Source: Phenylobacterium sp.
Lineage (GTDB): Bacteria > Pseudomonadota > Alphaproteobacteria > Caulobacterales > Caulobacteraceae
DNA: 64,000 nucleotides
Direction of reading: 5' to 3'
Assembly (NCBI RefSeq): GCF_030651185.1
Contig: NZ_JAUSCJ010000022.1
Coordinates: 186,001 to 250,000 of the forward strand
In this document: in pieces, positions 26,823 through 35,852 of the stretch
Position numbering within the stretch: the first letter of the stretch is position 1
How the letters are laid out: each line of letters opens with the position of its first letter
Notes under the pieces: generated by a model
What the model saw: only the letters and a program-made list of their open reading frames with translations
What the model was told of the DNA's origin: nothing
Databases searched by the model: none
Translations under genes and position numbers: made by a program

Positions 26823-27716
26823 ATGACCAAATTGTCCCTCGGAAAGAGCTCGCTCGCGGTGTCGCCCCTGGCTTGGGGGATGTGGCGCTTCAAGGGCTCG
26901 GACGTGAAGGCCGCCCGCGCCCGGGTGGAGGCCGCCATCGCCGCGGGGATGACCTTCCTCGACACCGCCGACATCTACGGCCCCGACAATGGCGAGCCCT
27001 TCGGCGCCGCCGAGGCTCTGTTCGGCCAGGTGCTGAAGGAGGCCCCCCAGCTCCGCGAGCAGATCGTGCTGGCCAGCAAGGGTGGCATCGTCATGGGCAC
27101 GCCCTATGACTCCAGCGCCGGCTATCTGGAGAGCGCCGTCGAGGCCTCGCTGTCGCGCATGGCGGTCGACAGGATCGACCTCTACCAGATCCATCGCCCC
27201 GACCACCTGGCCCACCCGGCCCAGGTGGCCCAGGTGCTGACCCGCCTGCGTCTCGCCGGCAAGATCGGCGAGGTGGGGCTCTCCAACCACACGGCCGCCC
27301 AGGTTTCCGCCCTGCAGGCGCACCTGGCCTTCCCCATCGCCTGCGTGCAGATCGAGTTCTCGCCCCTGGTGGTCGGCCCGCTCTATGACGGGACCCTGGA
27401 TCAGGCCCTGGAGACCGGTATGGGCGTCATGGCCTGGTCGCCCCTGGCGCAAGGCCGTCTGGCCGATGGTCCGTCAACGGACGAACGGGTGCTGGCGGTC
27501 CGCGCCGAGCTGGACAAGGTCGCCGCCGCCCACGGCGTCTCGCGCACCATCGCGGCCTATGCCTGGCTGCTGGCCCACCCGTCGAAACCGATCCCGATCA
27601 TCGGCTCGCAGCAGCCCGCGCGCATCGGCGAGGCCACCCGGGCCCTCGATGTCGAGCTGACCCGGCCGGAATGGTACGCCGTCCTCACCGCCGCCCGTGG
27701 AGTTCCCCTGCCGTGA
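26823..27716 (+). CDS. Aldo/keto reductase
   Basis: 297 residues. The catalytic tetrad is visible: Asp and Tyr in FLDTADIYGPD, Lys in IVLASKGGIV and His in IDLYQIHRPDHL. The C-terminal NADPH site is AWLLAHPSKPIPIIGSQQPA. The overall form resembles YdhF-type oxidoreductases. Substrate unknown. Its stop overlaps the GTG of the monooxygenase gene, so it may reduce an aldehyde or ketone made by that enzyme (inference). Confidence 0.88.
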   Translation: MTKLSLGKSSLAVSPLAWGMWRFKGSDVKAARARVEAAIAAGMTFLDTADIYGPDNGEPFGAAEALFGQVLKEAPQLREQIVLASKGGIVMGTPYDSSAGYLESAVEASLSRMAVDRIDLYQIHRPDHLAHPAQVAQVLTRLRLAGKIGEVGLSNHTAAQVSALQAHLAFPIACVQIEFSPLVVGPLYDGTLDQALETGMGVMAWSPLAQGRLADGPSTDERVLAVRAELDKVAAAHGVSRTIAAYAWLLAHPSKPIPIIGSQQPARIGEATRALDVELTRPEWYAVLTAARGVPLP

Positions 27717-28780
27717 CCCAAGCCCCCTGCGAAGTTTCCTGGTTCTCGGCGCTGTGTGACGACGACTATGAGTTCCTGGGCGTGCCCGACCCGCGCCTGG
27801 CCTCGAGCTGGGAGCATTGCCGCAACATCGCCCTGACGGCGGAGAAGGGCGGCTTCGACAATATCCTGCTGCCGTCGGGCTATGGCCTGGGGATCGACAC
27901 CCTGGCCTTCGCCGCCGGCATCGCGCCGATGCTGCAGCGCATGCGCCTGCTGGCCGCCATCCGCTGCGGCGAGATGTGGCCGCCGCAGCTGGCCCGCCAG
28001 CTGGCCACCATCGACCAGATGCTGAATGGCCGGCTGACCGTCAACATCATCTCCAGCGACATGCCCGGCGAGACCCTGCCCAGCGCCCCGCGCTACCAGC
28101 GCACGGTCGAGACCATGCACATCCTGCGCACCCTGCTGAACGGCGAGGCGCTCGATTTCGACGGCGAGTTCTACAAGCTCAAGGTGGAGCCGCCGCGCAT
28201 CCGCACGGTGTCGGGCCAGTCGCCGCAGTTCTATTTCGGCGGCCTCTCGGAGGACGCCCGCGAGGCGGCCGCCAAGGGCTGCGACGTCTATCTGATGTGG
28301 CCCGACAAGCAGGAGGCGGTGAAGGAGATCCTCGCCGACATGACGGCCCGCGCCACCAAACACGGCCGCAAGCTGAAGTTCGGCTACCGCGTCCACGTGG
28401 TGGTCCGCGAGACAGAGTCTGAGGCCCGCGCCGCGGCCGACCGCCTGCTGTCGCACCTCGATGCGCCGGCCGGCGACGCCATCCGCGCCAAGTCCCTGGA
28501 CAGCCAGTCGGTGGGGGTGCGGCGCCAGGCCGAACTGCGCGAGGGCGCCTCGGACGACGGCTATGCCGAGGCCAACCTGTGGACCGGCATCGGCCGCGCC
28601 CGCTCGGGCTGCGGCGCGGCCATTGTCGGCGATCCGGACCAGGTGCTGGCCAAGCTGCAGGCCTACCAGGCCATGGGCATCGACGCCTTCATCCTCTCTG
28701 GCTATCCGCACGCCGCCGAGGCTGATCTCTTCGCCCGCCACGTCCTGCCCCGGCTGAACCACGGGCCCCTGCTGCCGTGA
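27713..28780 (+). CDS. SsuD-like FMNH2-dependent alkanesulfonate monooxygenase
   Basis: 355 residues from GTG 27713 (GTGA overlap). It is a luciferase-like (LLM) fold: LLAAIRCGEMWPPQLARQLA, NGRLTVNIISSDMPGETLP, FYFGGLSEDAREAAAKGCDVY and the C-terminal AFILSGYPHAAEADLF are close to SsuD. SsuD cleaves alkanesulfonates to aldehyde plus sulfite, using reduced FMN from a separate reductase. No ssuE, ssuABC or tau gene adjoins it. The next gene is a YeiH-like exporter, which would fit disposal of sulfite or sulfate. Confidence 0.82.
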   Translation: MTQAPCEVSWFSALCDDDYEFLGVPDPRLASSWEHCRNIALTAEKGGFDNILLPSGYGLGIDTLAFAAGIAPMLQRMRLLAAIRCGEMWPPQLARQLATIDQMLNGRLTVNIISSDMPGETLPSAPRYQRTVETMHILRTLLNGEALDFDGEFYKLKVEPPRIRTVSGQSPQFYFGGLSEDAREAAAKGCDVYLMWPDKQEAVKEILADMTARATKHGRKLKFGYRVHVVVRETESEARAAADRLLSHLDAPAGDAIRAKSLDSQSVGVRRQAELREGASDDGYAEANLWTGIGRARSGCGAAIVGDPDQVLAKLQAYQAMGIDAFILSGYPHAAEADLFARHVLPRLNHGPLLP

Positions 28781-29880
28781 CCCCGACCCCGAAGGAGCCC
28801 GAACAGCACGAGTTCGCCTTCGCCTCCTTCGACTCCCTGGAGGGGGTGCCGGTCCTCAGCTCCGCGCCGGCCGGCACGCCGGGCTATCTGCGCCTCTACC
28901 GCGCCGCCCAGGCGATCCTGCCCGGCGGCCTGATCGCCGTGGTGGTGGCGCTGGCCGCCTCCTGGCTCTCCGACCACTACGGCGCGCCGGTCATGCTGTT
29001 TGCCCTGCTGCTGGGCATGGCGGTGAACTTCGTGGGCCAGGACCCCCGCTGCCGGCCCGGCATCGACTTCATGGGCCGCACGGTCCTGCGCCTGGGCGTG
29101 GCCCTGCTGGGGGCCCGGATCACCCTCGATCAGATCAACTCCCTCGGCGGCCAGGTGCTGGTGATCGCCGCCGGAGGTGTGATCGTCACCATCCTGGCCG
29201 GCTGGGGCCTGTCGCGGGCCTTCAAGCTGAAGCCCGACTTCGGCATCCTCACCGGCGGCGCCGTGGCCATCTGCGGCGCCTCGGCGGCCCTGGCCCTATC
29301 GTCGGTCCTGCCGCCCTCGCCGACCCGCGAGCGGGACACCACCCTGACCGTGGTGGGGGTCACCACCCTGTCGACCATCGCCATGGTGCTCTACCCGCTG
29401 ATCGCCGCGGCGCTGGGCCTGACCCACACCCAGACCGGGGTCTTCCTGGGCGCCACCATCCACGACGTGGCCCAGGTGGTGGGCGCGGGCTACGGCGTGT
29501 CGAAGGAGACCGGCGACACCGCCACCATCGTCAAGCTGTTCCGCGTCGCCCTGCTGCTGCCCACCATCGTGATCGTCGCCCTGATGTTCCGCTCCAGGAT
29601 GGTCGCCGGCCCCTCGGGCAAGCGGCCGCCGCTGGTGCCGATGTTCCTGCTGGGCTTTGCGGCCCTGGTGGCGGTCAATTCCTCCGGCGTGGTGGCGGCC
29701 GGCGTCATGGAGCAGACCAGCGAAGCCTCGCGCTGGTGCCTGGTCACCGCCATCGCCGCCCTGGGCGCCAAGACCTCCCTGGGCGAGCTGGCCTATGTCG
29801 GCTGGAAGCCGGTGCTGCTGATCGTCGCCGAGACCGCGGTGGTGCTGGCCTGGGTGCTGGCCTTGTTGCTGCTCAGCTAG
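28777..29880 (+). CDS. YeiH/UPF0324-family sulfate or sulfite exporter-like membrane protein
   Basis: 367 residues from GTG 28777, again by GTGA overlap. About ten transmembrane segments follow a ~50-residue cytoplasmic lead; typical stretches are RTVLRLGVALLGARITLDQI, GGAVAICGASAALALSSVLP and GATIHDVAQVVGAGYGVS. The family is annotated as putative sulfate exporters, with little biochemistry. Coupling to an SsuD-like enzyme supports a role in removing inorganic sulfur released from sulfonates. Its end overlaps the convergent DUF3501 gene by eight bases. Confidence 0.8.
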   Translation: MTPTPKEPEQHEFAFASFDSLEGVPVLSSAPAGTPGYLRLYRAAQAILPGGLIAVVVALAASWLSDHYGAPVMLFALLLGMAVNFVGQDPRCRPGIDFMGRTVLRLGVALLGARITLDQINSLGGQVLVIAAGGVIVTILAGWGLSRAFKLKPDFGILTGGAVAICGASAALALSSVLPPSPTRERDTTLTVVGVTTLSTIAMVLYPLIAAALGLTHTQTGVFLGATIHDVAQVVGAGYGVSKETGDTATIVKLFRVALLLPTIVIVALMFRSRMVAGPSGKRPPLVPMFLLGFAALVAVNSSGVVAAGVMEQTSEASRWCLVTAIAALGAKTSLGELAYVGWKPVLLIVAETAVVLAWVLALLLLS

Positions 29881-30469
29881 AAAAGTCCCGCGCCAGCTCC
29901 GCCCGCGTCGCCGGGCTGAGCAGGGCCAGGTGACCGTAGCCCTCGTGGGCGCAGCCGATGGCCACGGTCACCGCGGGGTCGCGGAATACCGCCAGGTGCT
30001 CGGGCTTCAGGCCAAACCGCAGGAAATGCACGGAGGAGGTCTTTCCGTCCTCCCGCGTCCGTTCCACGTCGCCCTCGGGGACGCCCATCACCCGGTCCTC
30101 GCCGACCTGGACAAAGAAGTGGTCCTCCACCCCGCCCAGGCGGGCGAGCGTCGCGGCGCGGCGCACCTCGTCCTCGATCTCGAACATCACCGTGGCCACC
30201 AGTTCGCGCCCCTGCGGGATCAGCGGATTGTAGGCCGCCAGCTCGTCGGCCAGCTGGGCGTCGCCGCCCTTCTCGATCAGCAGCATCTCCTGGACCTGGA
30301 ACAGCATCGTCTCGAAGCTCTCGAAATAGAACGAGCAGATCGGCCCCAGGTCGATGCGGCGCAGGCGCTTGGTGGGCAGCAGGGCCTTGCGGCGCTCGGC
30401 GCGGACCTTGGCGAACTCGGCGTCGGGGAGCAGGTCGGCCTTGGTGATCTGGCGCTGGCTGAGGGGCAT
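29873..30469 (-). CDS. DUF3501 family protein
   Basis: 198 residues with the family stretches VRAERRKALLPTKRLRRIDL, SFYFESFETMLFQVQEML, and VHFLRFGLKPEHLA near the C-terminus. Function unknown. In many proteobacteria DUF3501, a GlpC-like Fe-S protein and rubrerythrin form a conserved trio (general knowledge), and all three occur here in order, suggesting a role in peroxide or anaerobic electron handling. Confidence 0.85.
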   Translation of the reverse strand: MPLSQRQITKADLLPDAEFAKVRAERRKALLPTKRLRRIDLGPICSFYFESFETMLFQVQEMLLIEKGGDAQLADELAAYNPLIPQGRELVATVMFEIEDEVRRAATLARLGGVEDHFFVQVGEDRVMGVPEGDVERTREDGKTSSVHFLRFGLKPEHLAVFRDPAVTVAIGCAHEGYGHLALLSPATRAELARDFSS

Positions 30470-30472
30470 GGG

Positions 30473-31837
30473 TTATTCCTGGAGGCCGTAGGCGCGGGCG
30501 AAGATCTCGATGGGGTGGGACTGGCGCGGCTGGGCGGCGTCGCCGGTCTCGGCGATCAGCATCTGGCCGATGTGCTTGCAGGCCAGGGGGCAGTCGGAAC
30601 AGAGCTCAGCATTGGCCTTCTGCGCCACCTGCCGGGTTGTGGGCTTGCCCACCTTCAGGGCGGCGGGCCGGGTTTGCTTCATGATCCCGAAGGTGCCGCC
30701 ATGGCCCGAGCAGCGCTCCACCACATCGACCTTGGTGCCGGGGATCAGCCGCAGCAGGTCGGCCGACTTCTGGCCCATATTCTGGGCCCGGGCGTGGCAG
30801 GCGTGGTGCACCGTCACCCCGCCCTCGACGGTGCTGAGGCCCGGCGTCAGGCCCTCGGTGCGGGCGATGTCGAGGACGTATTCGCTGATGTCCCGCGTCG
30901 CCGCCGCCAGCCGTCCGACCTCGTGGTTTCCGGGGTGCATCAGCGGCCATTCGAACTTCATCATCAGGCCGCAGGAGGCGGTCAGCGCTACCACGTCATA
31001 GCCCTGGGCGATCCAGGGCGCGAAGGCCCGCGCGATGCGCTCGGCGCGGCCGGCCACGTCCTTCAGGTCGCCGGCCTCCAGCTGCGGCATGCCGCAGCAC
31101 TCCGGGTAGATCGCCACCGTCTCGACGCCCTGCAGCGCCAGGACGCGCGCCGCCGCCACGGCGGTGTCGGGCTGGTTGTAGTCCACGAAACAGGTGGCGT
31201 AGATCACCGCCTTGCGCAGGCCGAAGGCGGGCCCTTGCGGGTTGGCCGGCACGGGCGCGTTCAGGAGGTCGGTGGCGGTCTTGGCGTGATATTTCGGCAG
31301 CTCGGCCTCGGCGTCGATCTGCGCGATGGCGTCCAGCAGCTTGCGCAGCGGGGTGTTCTTGCGCGCCGTGGCCCAGTTGGCCAGGCCGGCCACCGGCTTG
31401 GCCAACTTGCCGTTGCGGTCGGTGTGGCCCAGCTGGTCGCGGATGAAGTCGGTCTGCCCGGCCCGCCGCTTGGCCGCCCGATAGCGCAGGATCAGGTGCG
31501 GGATATCGATGTCGAATTCGTGCGGCGGCACATAGGGGCACTTGGTCAGGAAGCACATGTCGCACAGCGTGCAGGCCTCATCGACCTTGGCGTATTCCGC
31601 CTTGGGCACGCTATCGAGCTCGCCCGTGGGCGCCTCGTCGATCATGTCGAACAGCCGCGGGAAGCTGTCGCACAGGTTGAAGCAGCGCCGGCAGGTGTGA
31701 CAGACGTCGAACTGCCGCTCCATTTCCTTCTCGACGGCGGCCAGGTCGTAATAGGCCTCGTCGCGCCAGGCGATGGGATGGCGGAACGGCGCATCGAGGC
31801 TGCCCTCCCGCGCGGTGGTTTTCGGGCTCTCGTCCAC
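30473..31837 (-). CDS. GlpC/HdrD-like Fe-S oxidoreductase with CCG domains
   Basis: 454 residues. The N-terminal part has two 4Fe-4S motifs (CHTCRRCFNLCDSFPRLFD and CTLCDMCFLTKCPYVPP). The C-terminal half has two CCG-type regions (YPECCGMPQLEAGD; ERCSGHGGTFGIM) and another cysteine set, CSDCPLACKHIGQ. This is the layout of GlpC and the heterodisulfide reductase family, which pass electrons between quinones or thiols and other partners. It lies between rubrerythrin and DUF3501 on the same strand and may feed electrons to rubrerythrin (inference). Confidence 0.85.
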   Translation of the reverse strand: MDESPKTTAREGSLDAPFRHPIAWRDEAYYDLAAVEKEMERQFDVCHTCRRCFNLCDSFPRLFDMIDEAPTGELDSVPKAEYAKVDEACTLCDMCFLTKCPYVPPHEFDIDIPHLILRYRAAKRRAGQTDFIRDQLGHTDRNGKLAKPVAGLANWATARKNTPLRKLLDAIAQIDAEAELPKYHAKTATDLLNAPVPANPQGPAFGLRKAVIYATCFVDYNQPDTAVAAARVLALQGVETVAIYPECCGMPQLEAGDLKDVAGRAERIARAFAPWIAQGYDVVALTASCGLMMKFEWPLMHPGNHEVGRLAAATRDISEYVLDIARTEGLTPGLSTVEGGVTVHHACHARAQNMGQKSADLLRLIPGTKVDVVERCSGHGGTFGIMKQTRPAALKVGKPTTRQVAQKANAELCSDCPLACKHIGQMLIAETGDAAQPRQSHPIEIFARAYGLQE

Positions 31838-31858
31838 CAGGGACCTCCAATATCGGAG

Positions 31859-32021
31859 TCCTTCTCCCCTTGCGGGAGAAGGTGTCGGGCGAAGGCCCGA
31901 CGGATGAGGGGTCGCGCTTCCCCATCCGCCTGAGCTTTCGATACGCTAGCTGGAGAGGTCTGCGCGACCCCTCATCCGACCCGGCTCTGCAGGGCCACCT
32001 TCTCCCGCAAGGGGAGAAGGA
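31859..32021. repeat. 163-bp dispersed palindromic element, copy 2
   Basis: Ends 31859-31882 and 31998-32021 are reverse complements and match the arms of the element at 14203-14364, including the internal GGTGTCGGGCGAAGGCCCGA block; the central loop differs. It separates the rubrerythrin and Fe-S oxidoreductase genes, which may otherwise be one transcript. Confidence 0.88.
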
Positions 32022-32029
32022 ACTGCGCC

Positions 32030-32446
32030 CTAACCCAGCGTCTCAAGCGCCCGCTGGAAGCGACCGGCGTGGGACTTCTCGGCCTTGGCCAGGGTCTCGA
32101 ACCAGTCGGCGATCTCGTCGAAGCCTTCGTCGCGGGCGGTGCGCGCCATGCCCGGATACATGTCGGTATATTCGTGGGTCTCGCCGGCGATGGAGGCCTT
32201 GAGGTTCAGCTCGGTGCCGCCGATCGGCAGGCCGGTGGCCGGATCTCCAACCCCCTCCATGAACTCAAGGTGCCCGTGGGCGTGGCCGGTCTCGCCCTCG
32301 GCGGTGGAGCGGAACACCGCGGCCACGTCGTTATAGCCTTCGATGTCGGCCTTCTGGGCGAAGTAGAGATAGCGGCGGTTGGCCTGGCTTTCGCCGGCGA
32401 AGGCGTCCTTGAGGTTCTGCAGAGTCTTGCTGGTGGCGAGGGTCAT
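32030..32446 (-). CDS. Rubrerythrin, short form without rubredoxin domain
   Basis: 138 residues with the ferritin-like diiron pattern: [35 protein letters not shown] and [20 protein letters not shown] followed by KSHAGRF. It lacks the C-terminal rubredoxin Cys4 domain of classical rubrerythrin, so it needs another electron donor; the neighbouring Fe-S protein is a candidate. Rubrerythrins reduce hydrogen peroxide at low oxygen. GGGAG lies eight bases before the ATG. A perfect FNR/FixK box lies about 185 bases upstream. Confidence 0.92.
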   Translation of the reverse strand: MTLATSKTLQNLKDAFAGESQANRRYLYFAQKADIEGYNDVAAVFRSTAEGETGHAHGHLEFMEGVGDPATGLPIGGTELNLKASIAGETHEYTDMYPGMARTARDEGFDEIADWFETLAKAEKSHAGRFQRALETLG

Positions 32447-32628
32447 CTGGTCATCTCCCTATGAGTCGAAGGGTGTCCGGGCGTCGAGGCCCAGCCTTGC
32501 TCACCGGCCACTATGGGCGAATTGCGGCATAGACCTAATCGAATAAATCTATCCACATCATAGAGATGCTCGATGTATTCCGGCGCGCGCCGGATCGGGC
32601 TTTCATTTGTGATCGGTGATAAGTTATC

Positions 32629-32642
32629 TTGATCTTGATCAA
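32629..32642. promoter_or_regulatory. FNR/FixK-type box
   Basis: TTGATCTTGATCAA is a perfect TTGAT-N4-ATCAA dyad, preceded directly by a second palindrome, GATAAGTTATC (32618-32628). It lies between rubrerythrin (minus) and the monooxygenase (plus), 70 bases before the latter start. Oxygen-dependent control of one or both genes is likely. Confidence 0.7.
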
Positions 32643-32712
32643 GGCCGGTCCGTTCGCGGACCTGAACCTTGGCGATGAGGAAACCGCGCCCCGGCGCCAT
32701 GGGATCAGAGAC

Positions 32713-34212
32713 ATGTCCGAAGCCGCCACCCTGACGCGCACCGCCCAGAAGACCGAGCATTTCGACGTCCTGATCGTCGGCGCCGGCATCTCCGGGGTCG
32801 GCGGCGCCTATCACCTGGCCAAGGAGCGGCCGGGAACCAGCTTCGTGGTGCTGGACAACCAGGACAAGTTCGGCGGCACCTGGACCACCCACACCTATCC
32901 CGGCATCCGCTCCGACAGCGACCTCTACACCTTCGGCTACCACTTCAAGCCCTGGGTCGGCGCCCCCATCGCCACGGCCGACGAGATCCTGCGCTACATG
33001 GGCGAGGTGATCGAAGAGAACGATCTGGACCGCCACATCCGCTACAAGCACCGCATCGTGAGCGCCGTCTGGTCCAGCCAGGACAACCTCTGGACCCTGG
33101 AGGCCGAGCGCACCGACACCGGCGAGCGCCTGCGCTTCACCACCAACTTCCTGTGGATGTGCCAGGGCTATTTCCGACACGCCAAGGGCTACACCCCCGA
33201 GTGGGAGGGGATGACCGACTACAAGGGCAAGATCGTCCATCCCCAGACCTGGCCGGCCGACCTCGACTACAAGGGCAAGAAGGTCCTGGTCATCGGATCG
33301 GGCGCCACGGCGGCGACCCTGGTCCCGGCCATCGCCGGCGACTGCGAGCACGTCACCCTGCTGCAGCGCTCGCCCACCTATTTCATCCCCGGCCGCAACG
33401 CCAACGAGCTGGCCGACACCCTGCGCGAACTGAAGATCGACGAGAAGTGGATCCACGAGATCGTCCGTCGCAAGATCGTCCATGACGGCGACGCCTTCGC
33501 CCGCCGCGCGGTGGAGGATACCGAGGCGGTCACCGCCGAGCTGCTGGGGGGCGTGCGCGCCTTCCTCGGCGAGGACTTCGACGTGGCCAAGCACTTCACC
33601 CCCCGCTACCGCCCCTGGCGCCAGCGCATCGCCTTCATCCCGGACGGCGACCTGTTCCGCGGCATCGCCTCGGGCAAGGCCTCGGTGGTCACCGACGAGA
33701 TCGACCGCTTCACGGAAAAGGGCATCCTGCTGAAGTCGGGCCAGGAGCTGGAGGCCGACATCATCGTCACCGCCACCGGCTTCGAGCTCTGCGTGCTGGG
33801 CGACATCGACTTCACCATCGACGGCAAGCAGCTGAACTTCGCCGACACCGTCACCTATCGCGGCATGATGTTCACCGGCGTTCCCAACATGGTCTGGGTG
33901 TTCGGCTATTTCCGCGCCTCCTGGACCCTGCGGTCCGACATGGTGGCCGAGTTCGTCCTGCGCCTGCTCGATCACATGGACAAGAAGGCCGCCAAGAAGG
34001 TCGAGGTCGCCCTGCGTCCGGAAGACAAGGACATGCCGCTGCTGCCCTGGATCGACCCGGAGAACTTCAACCCCGGCTACCTGATGCGCGGCATGCACCT
34101 GCTGCCCAAGAGCGGCGACAAGGCCGAATGGCGCCACAGCCAGGACTACCTCACCGAAAAAGAGCAGTTCCCCGCCATCGACCTCGACGACAAGGCCTTC
34201 GCCTATAAGTAG
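32713..34212 (+). CDS. Flavin-containing Baeyer-Villiger-type monooxygenase
   Basis: 499 residues from ATG 32713; the frame is open further up but passes through the FNR box. FAD motif DVLIVGAGISGVGGAYHLA (about 17), the Baeyer-Villiger fingerprint in the form YKGKIVHPQTWP (about 172), and NADPH motif KVLVIGSGATAATLVPAIAG (about 190). Such enzymes insert oxygen next to a ketone to make esters or lactones, or oxidise soft heteroatoms. Substrate unknown. The FNR box upstream suggests oxygen-linked expression. The next gene converges with a three-base gap. Confidence 0.88.
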   Translation: MSEAATLTRTAQKTEHFDVLIVGAGISGVGGAYHLAKERPGTSFVVLDNQDKFGGTWTTHTYPGIRSDSDLYTFGYHFKPWVGAPIATADEILRYMGEVIEENDLDRHIRYKHRIVSAVWSSQDNLWTLEAERTDTGERLRFTTNFLWMCQGYFRHAKGYTPEWEGMTDYKGKIVHPQTWPADLDYKGKKVLVIGSGATAATLVPAIAGDCEHVTLLQRSPTYFIPGRNANELADTLRELKIDEKWIHEIVRRKIVHDGDAFARRAVEDTEAVTAELLGGVRAFLGEDFDVAKHFTPRYRPWRQRIAFIPDGDLFRGIASGKASVVTDEIDRFTEKGILLKSGQELEADIIVTATGFELCVLGDIDFTIDGKQLNFADTVTYRGMMFTGVPNMVWVFGYFRASWTLRSDMVAEFVLRLLDHMDKKAAKKVEVALRPEDKDMPLLPWIDPENFNPGYLMRGMHLLPKSGDKAEWRHSQDYLTEKEQFPAIDLDDKAFAYK

Positions 34213-34215
34213 CCG

Positions 34216-34961
34216 TCAGCAGACGAGGACCGGGGTGCGGATACCCCAGACCCCGCGGGCCTCGATCTGTTGAAGCTGGGCCTGGACGTCGTGCAGCAGC
34301 ACGGCTCGCGAGACGATCACCAGGTCGACGGCGGCGCGCTCGATATATTGGGCGGTCGCCTCGTCGAGGCCCACGGCCTCGAGAATGAAGGCCTCGGCGT
34401 CCTCCGACGGCAGGCTGGCCCGCGCCCAGCGCAGCTTTTCCGAGGCGTCCTGGCCGGGCGGCTGGATGACCGCCAGGTCGATGTCCAGGTCTGAGAGACC
34501 GGGATGGGCGGCGAGGAACTCCACCGACCGGCGATGGCTCATATCGGCGTCCAGCAGCACCAGGGCGCGGGCGATGGGCAGGAAGATCTTGGAGGTCAGG
34601 CAGACCGGCCTGGCGGTGGCGCGGATCACCGTCTCCACGCTTGATCCGAGGGTCGCGCGCTCGTCGTGGCTGTGTTCGCCGCGCTTGCCCATCACGATCA
34701 GGTCAGCGTCCTGGGCCGCCACATAGCTGGCGAACTCGCCGCGCACCTCGGCGGCGGTGGCGTCCAGAGCGCCTTCGCCGTGCAACCGGTCGAGGGCGTG
34801 GTCCAGTCGCGCCTTGGCCCTTGGCGGGGCGTGGGCCGCGCGGTCGTCATCGACGTGAACCGCTCGGACCGTGGCGTCCAGGCGGCCGGCGAACAGGCCG
34901 CGTGATCGCACACGCTGTTGGAATAGACGGACCTGTCGATGCAGGCGAGGACATCGGACAT
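34216..34961 (-). pseudogene. Universal stress protein (tandem UspA) with a frameshift near the N-terminus
   Basis: The true start is ATG 34961 (MSDVLACIDRSVYSNSVCDH), but after about 22 codons this frame leaves the family. The family sequence resumes in the next frame with AGRLDATVRAVHVDDD and runs to 34216. Adding one base near 34894 (TGTTC restored to TGGTTC) joins the parts into about 248 residues, near normal for a two-domain Usp. The ATP-loop IVMGKRGEHSHDE with LGSSVETVIRATARPV is intact in domain 1. Either a real one-base deletion or a sequencing error. Confidence 0.72.
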
Positions 34962-34994
34962 CGCGGCGCTTTCGTTGGCGGCCTGGCCTGCGGC

Positions 34995-35852
34995 CTAGTC
35001 GCGCCACTCGCTGAGGGTTTCGCCGGTGTCCCCGTCGAGGAAGGCGACCCGGTCATAGGTCACGGCGTAGAGGCAGATTGGCCGATGGTCGGGCGACTCG
35101 CTCCAGCAGTGGCTGGCGCGGCCGTCCTGGAACCCCACCAGGCGGCCCTCCAGCCGCAGCCGATAGCTGTGCGAGAGGATGGCGGTGTCGGCCTTGTCGA
35201 CCTTGCGCACGTACTCGTAGGGCCGCGCCCCGCGCTGTTGCAGGCGCGAACTTCCCGCGTCGAACAGCTGGACGAGCGCCAGGGTCTGGGCGGCCGGCGG
35301 GGTCGGGGTGGCCGGAAGCTCGGTCTTCCGTTTGGGCGGGCAGGACTCCGACATGGCCCAGGGCCGCGGCGCCCAGAAGCCTTCCACGGCCTCGATCTTG
35401 GACGCCTCCGGCAGCGCCTTCACCAGGGGCAGGGTCGACAGGTCCACGGGCCGGGCGACCAGCCGCAGCGCGCTCTTGTCGATGTCGTATTCCGCGAACG
35501 CCTGGGCGCCGTCCGCCCCCGTGCGGGGCCCGTCGCAGCCAAAGGGGATGTCCAGGCGGAAGGTCCGCCCCACCAGGGGTGAAGTGCCTGTCGCGGGCTT
35601 CGCGCCGGTCGCGAAGGCGTTCGCGGCCAGATTGGCCGCCTCCACCAGTTCGGTCCGAGTCAGCGCCGGGGGCGGTTCCACCACCGGGTTGGCGGGCGGG
35701 GTGACCGCGACGGGTGGCGGGGGCGTGGGCGCAGGCGCCTCGGGGCGCCACAGCACCGCATAGAGCAGAATGGCGGCCAGCACGCCGGCCATGATCAGGG
35801 GCGCGATCAGCGAGAGTTTGCGGCGGGGCGTCGCCGGTCTATGATCGGACAT
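34995..35852 (-). CDS. Membrane-anchored periplasmic protein of unknown function
   Basis: 285 residues. A basic N-terminus is followed by one transmembrane helix (LIAPLIMAGVLAAILLYAVL, about 15-34), a proline-rich linker (about 38-62) and a soluble domain with four cysteines (near 105, 171, 248 and 257). This is the shape of an inner-membrane-tethered periplasmic protein. I recognise no family. It precedes the broken Usp gene on the same strand, 33 bases away. Confidence 0.7.
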   Translation of the reverse strand: MSDHRPATPRRKLSLIAPLIMAGVLAAILLYAVLWRPEAPAPTPPPPVAVTPPANPVVEPPPALTRTELVEAANLAANAFATGAKPATGTSPLVGRTFRLDIPFGCDGPRTGADGAQAFAEYDIDKSALRLVARPVDLSTLPLVKALPEASKIEAVEGFWAPRPWAMSESCPPKRKTELPATPTPPAAQTLALVQLFDAGSSRLQQRGARPYEYVRKVDKADTAILSHSYRLRLEGRLVGFQDGRASHCWSESPDHRPICLYAVTYDRVAFLDGDTGETLSEWRD

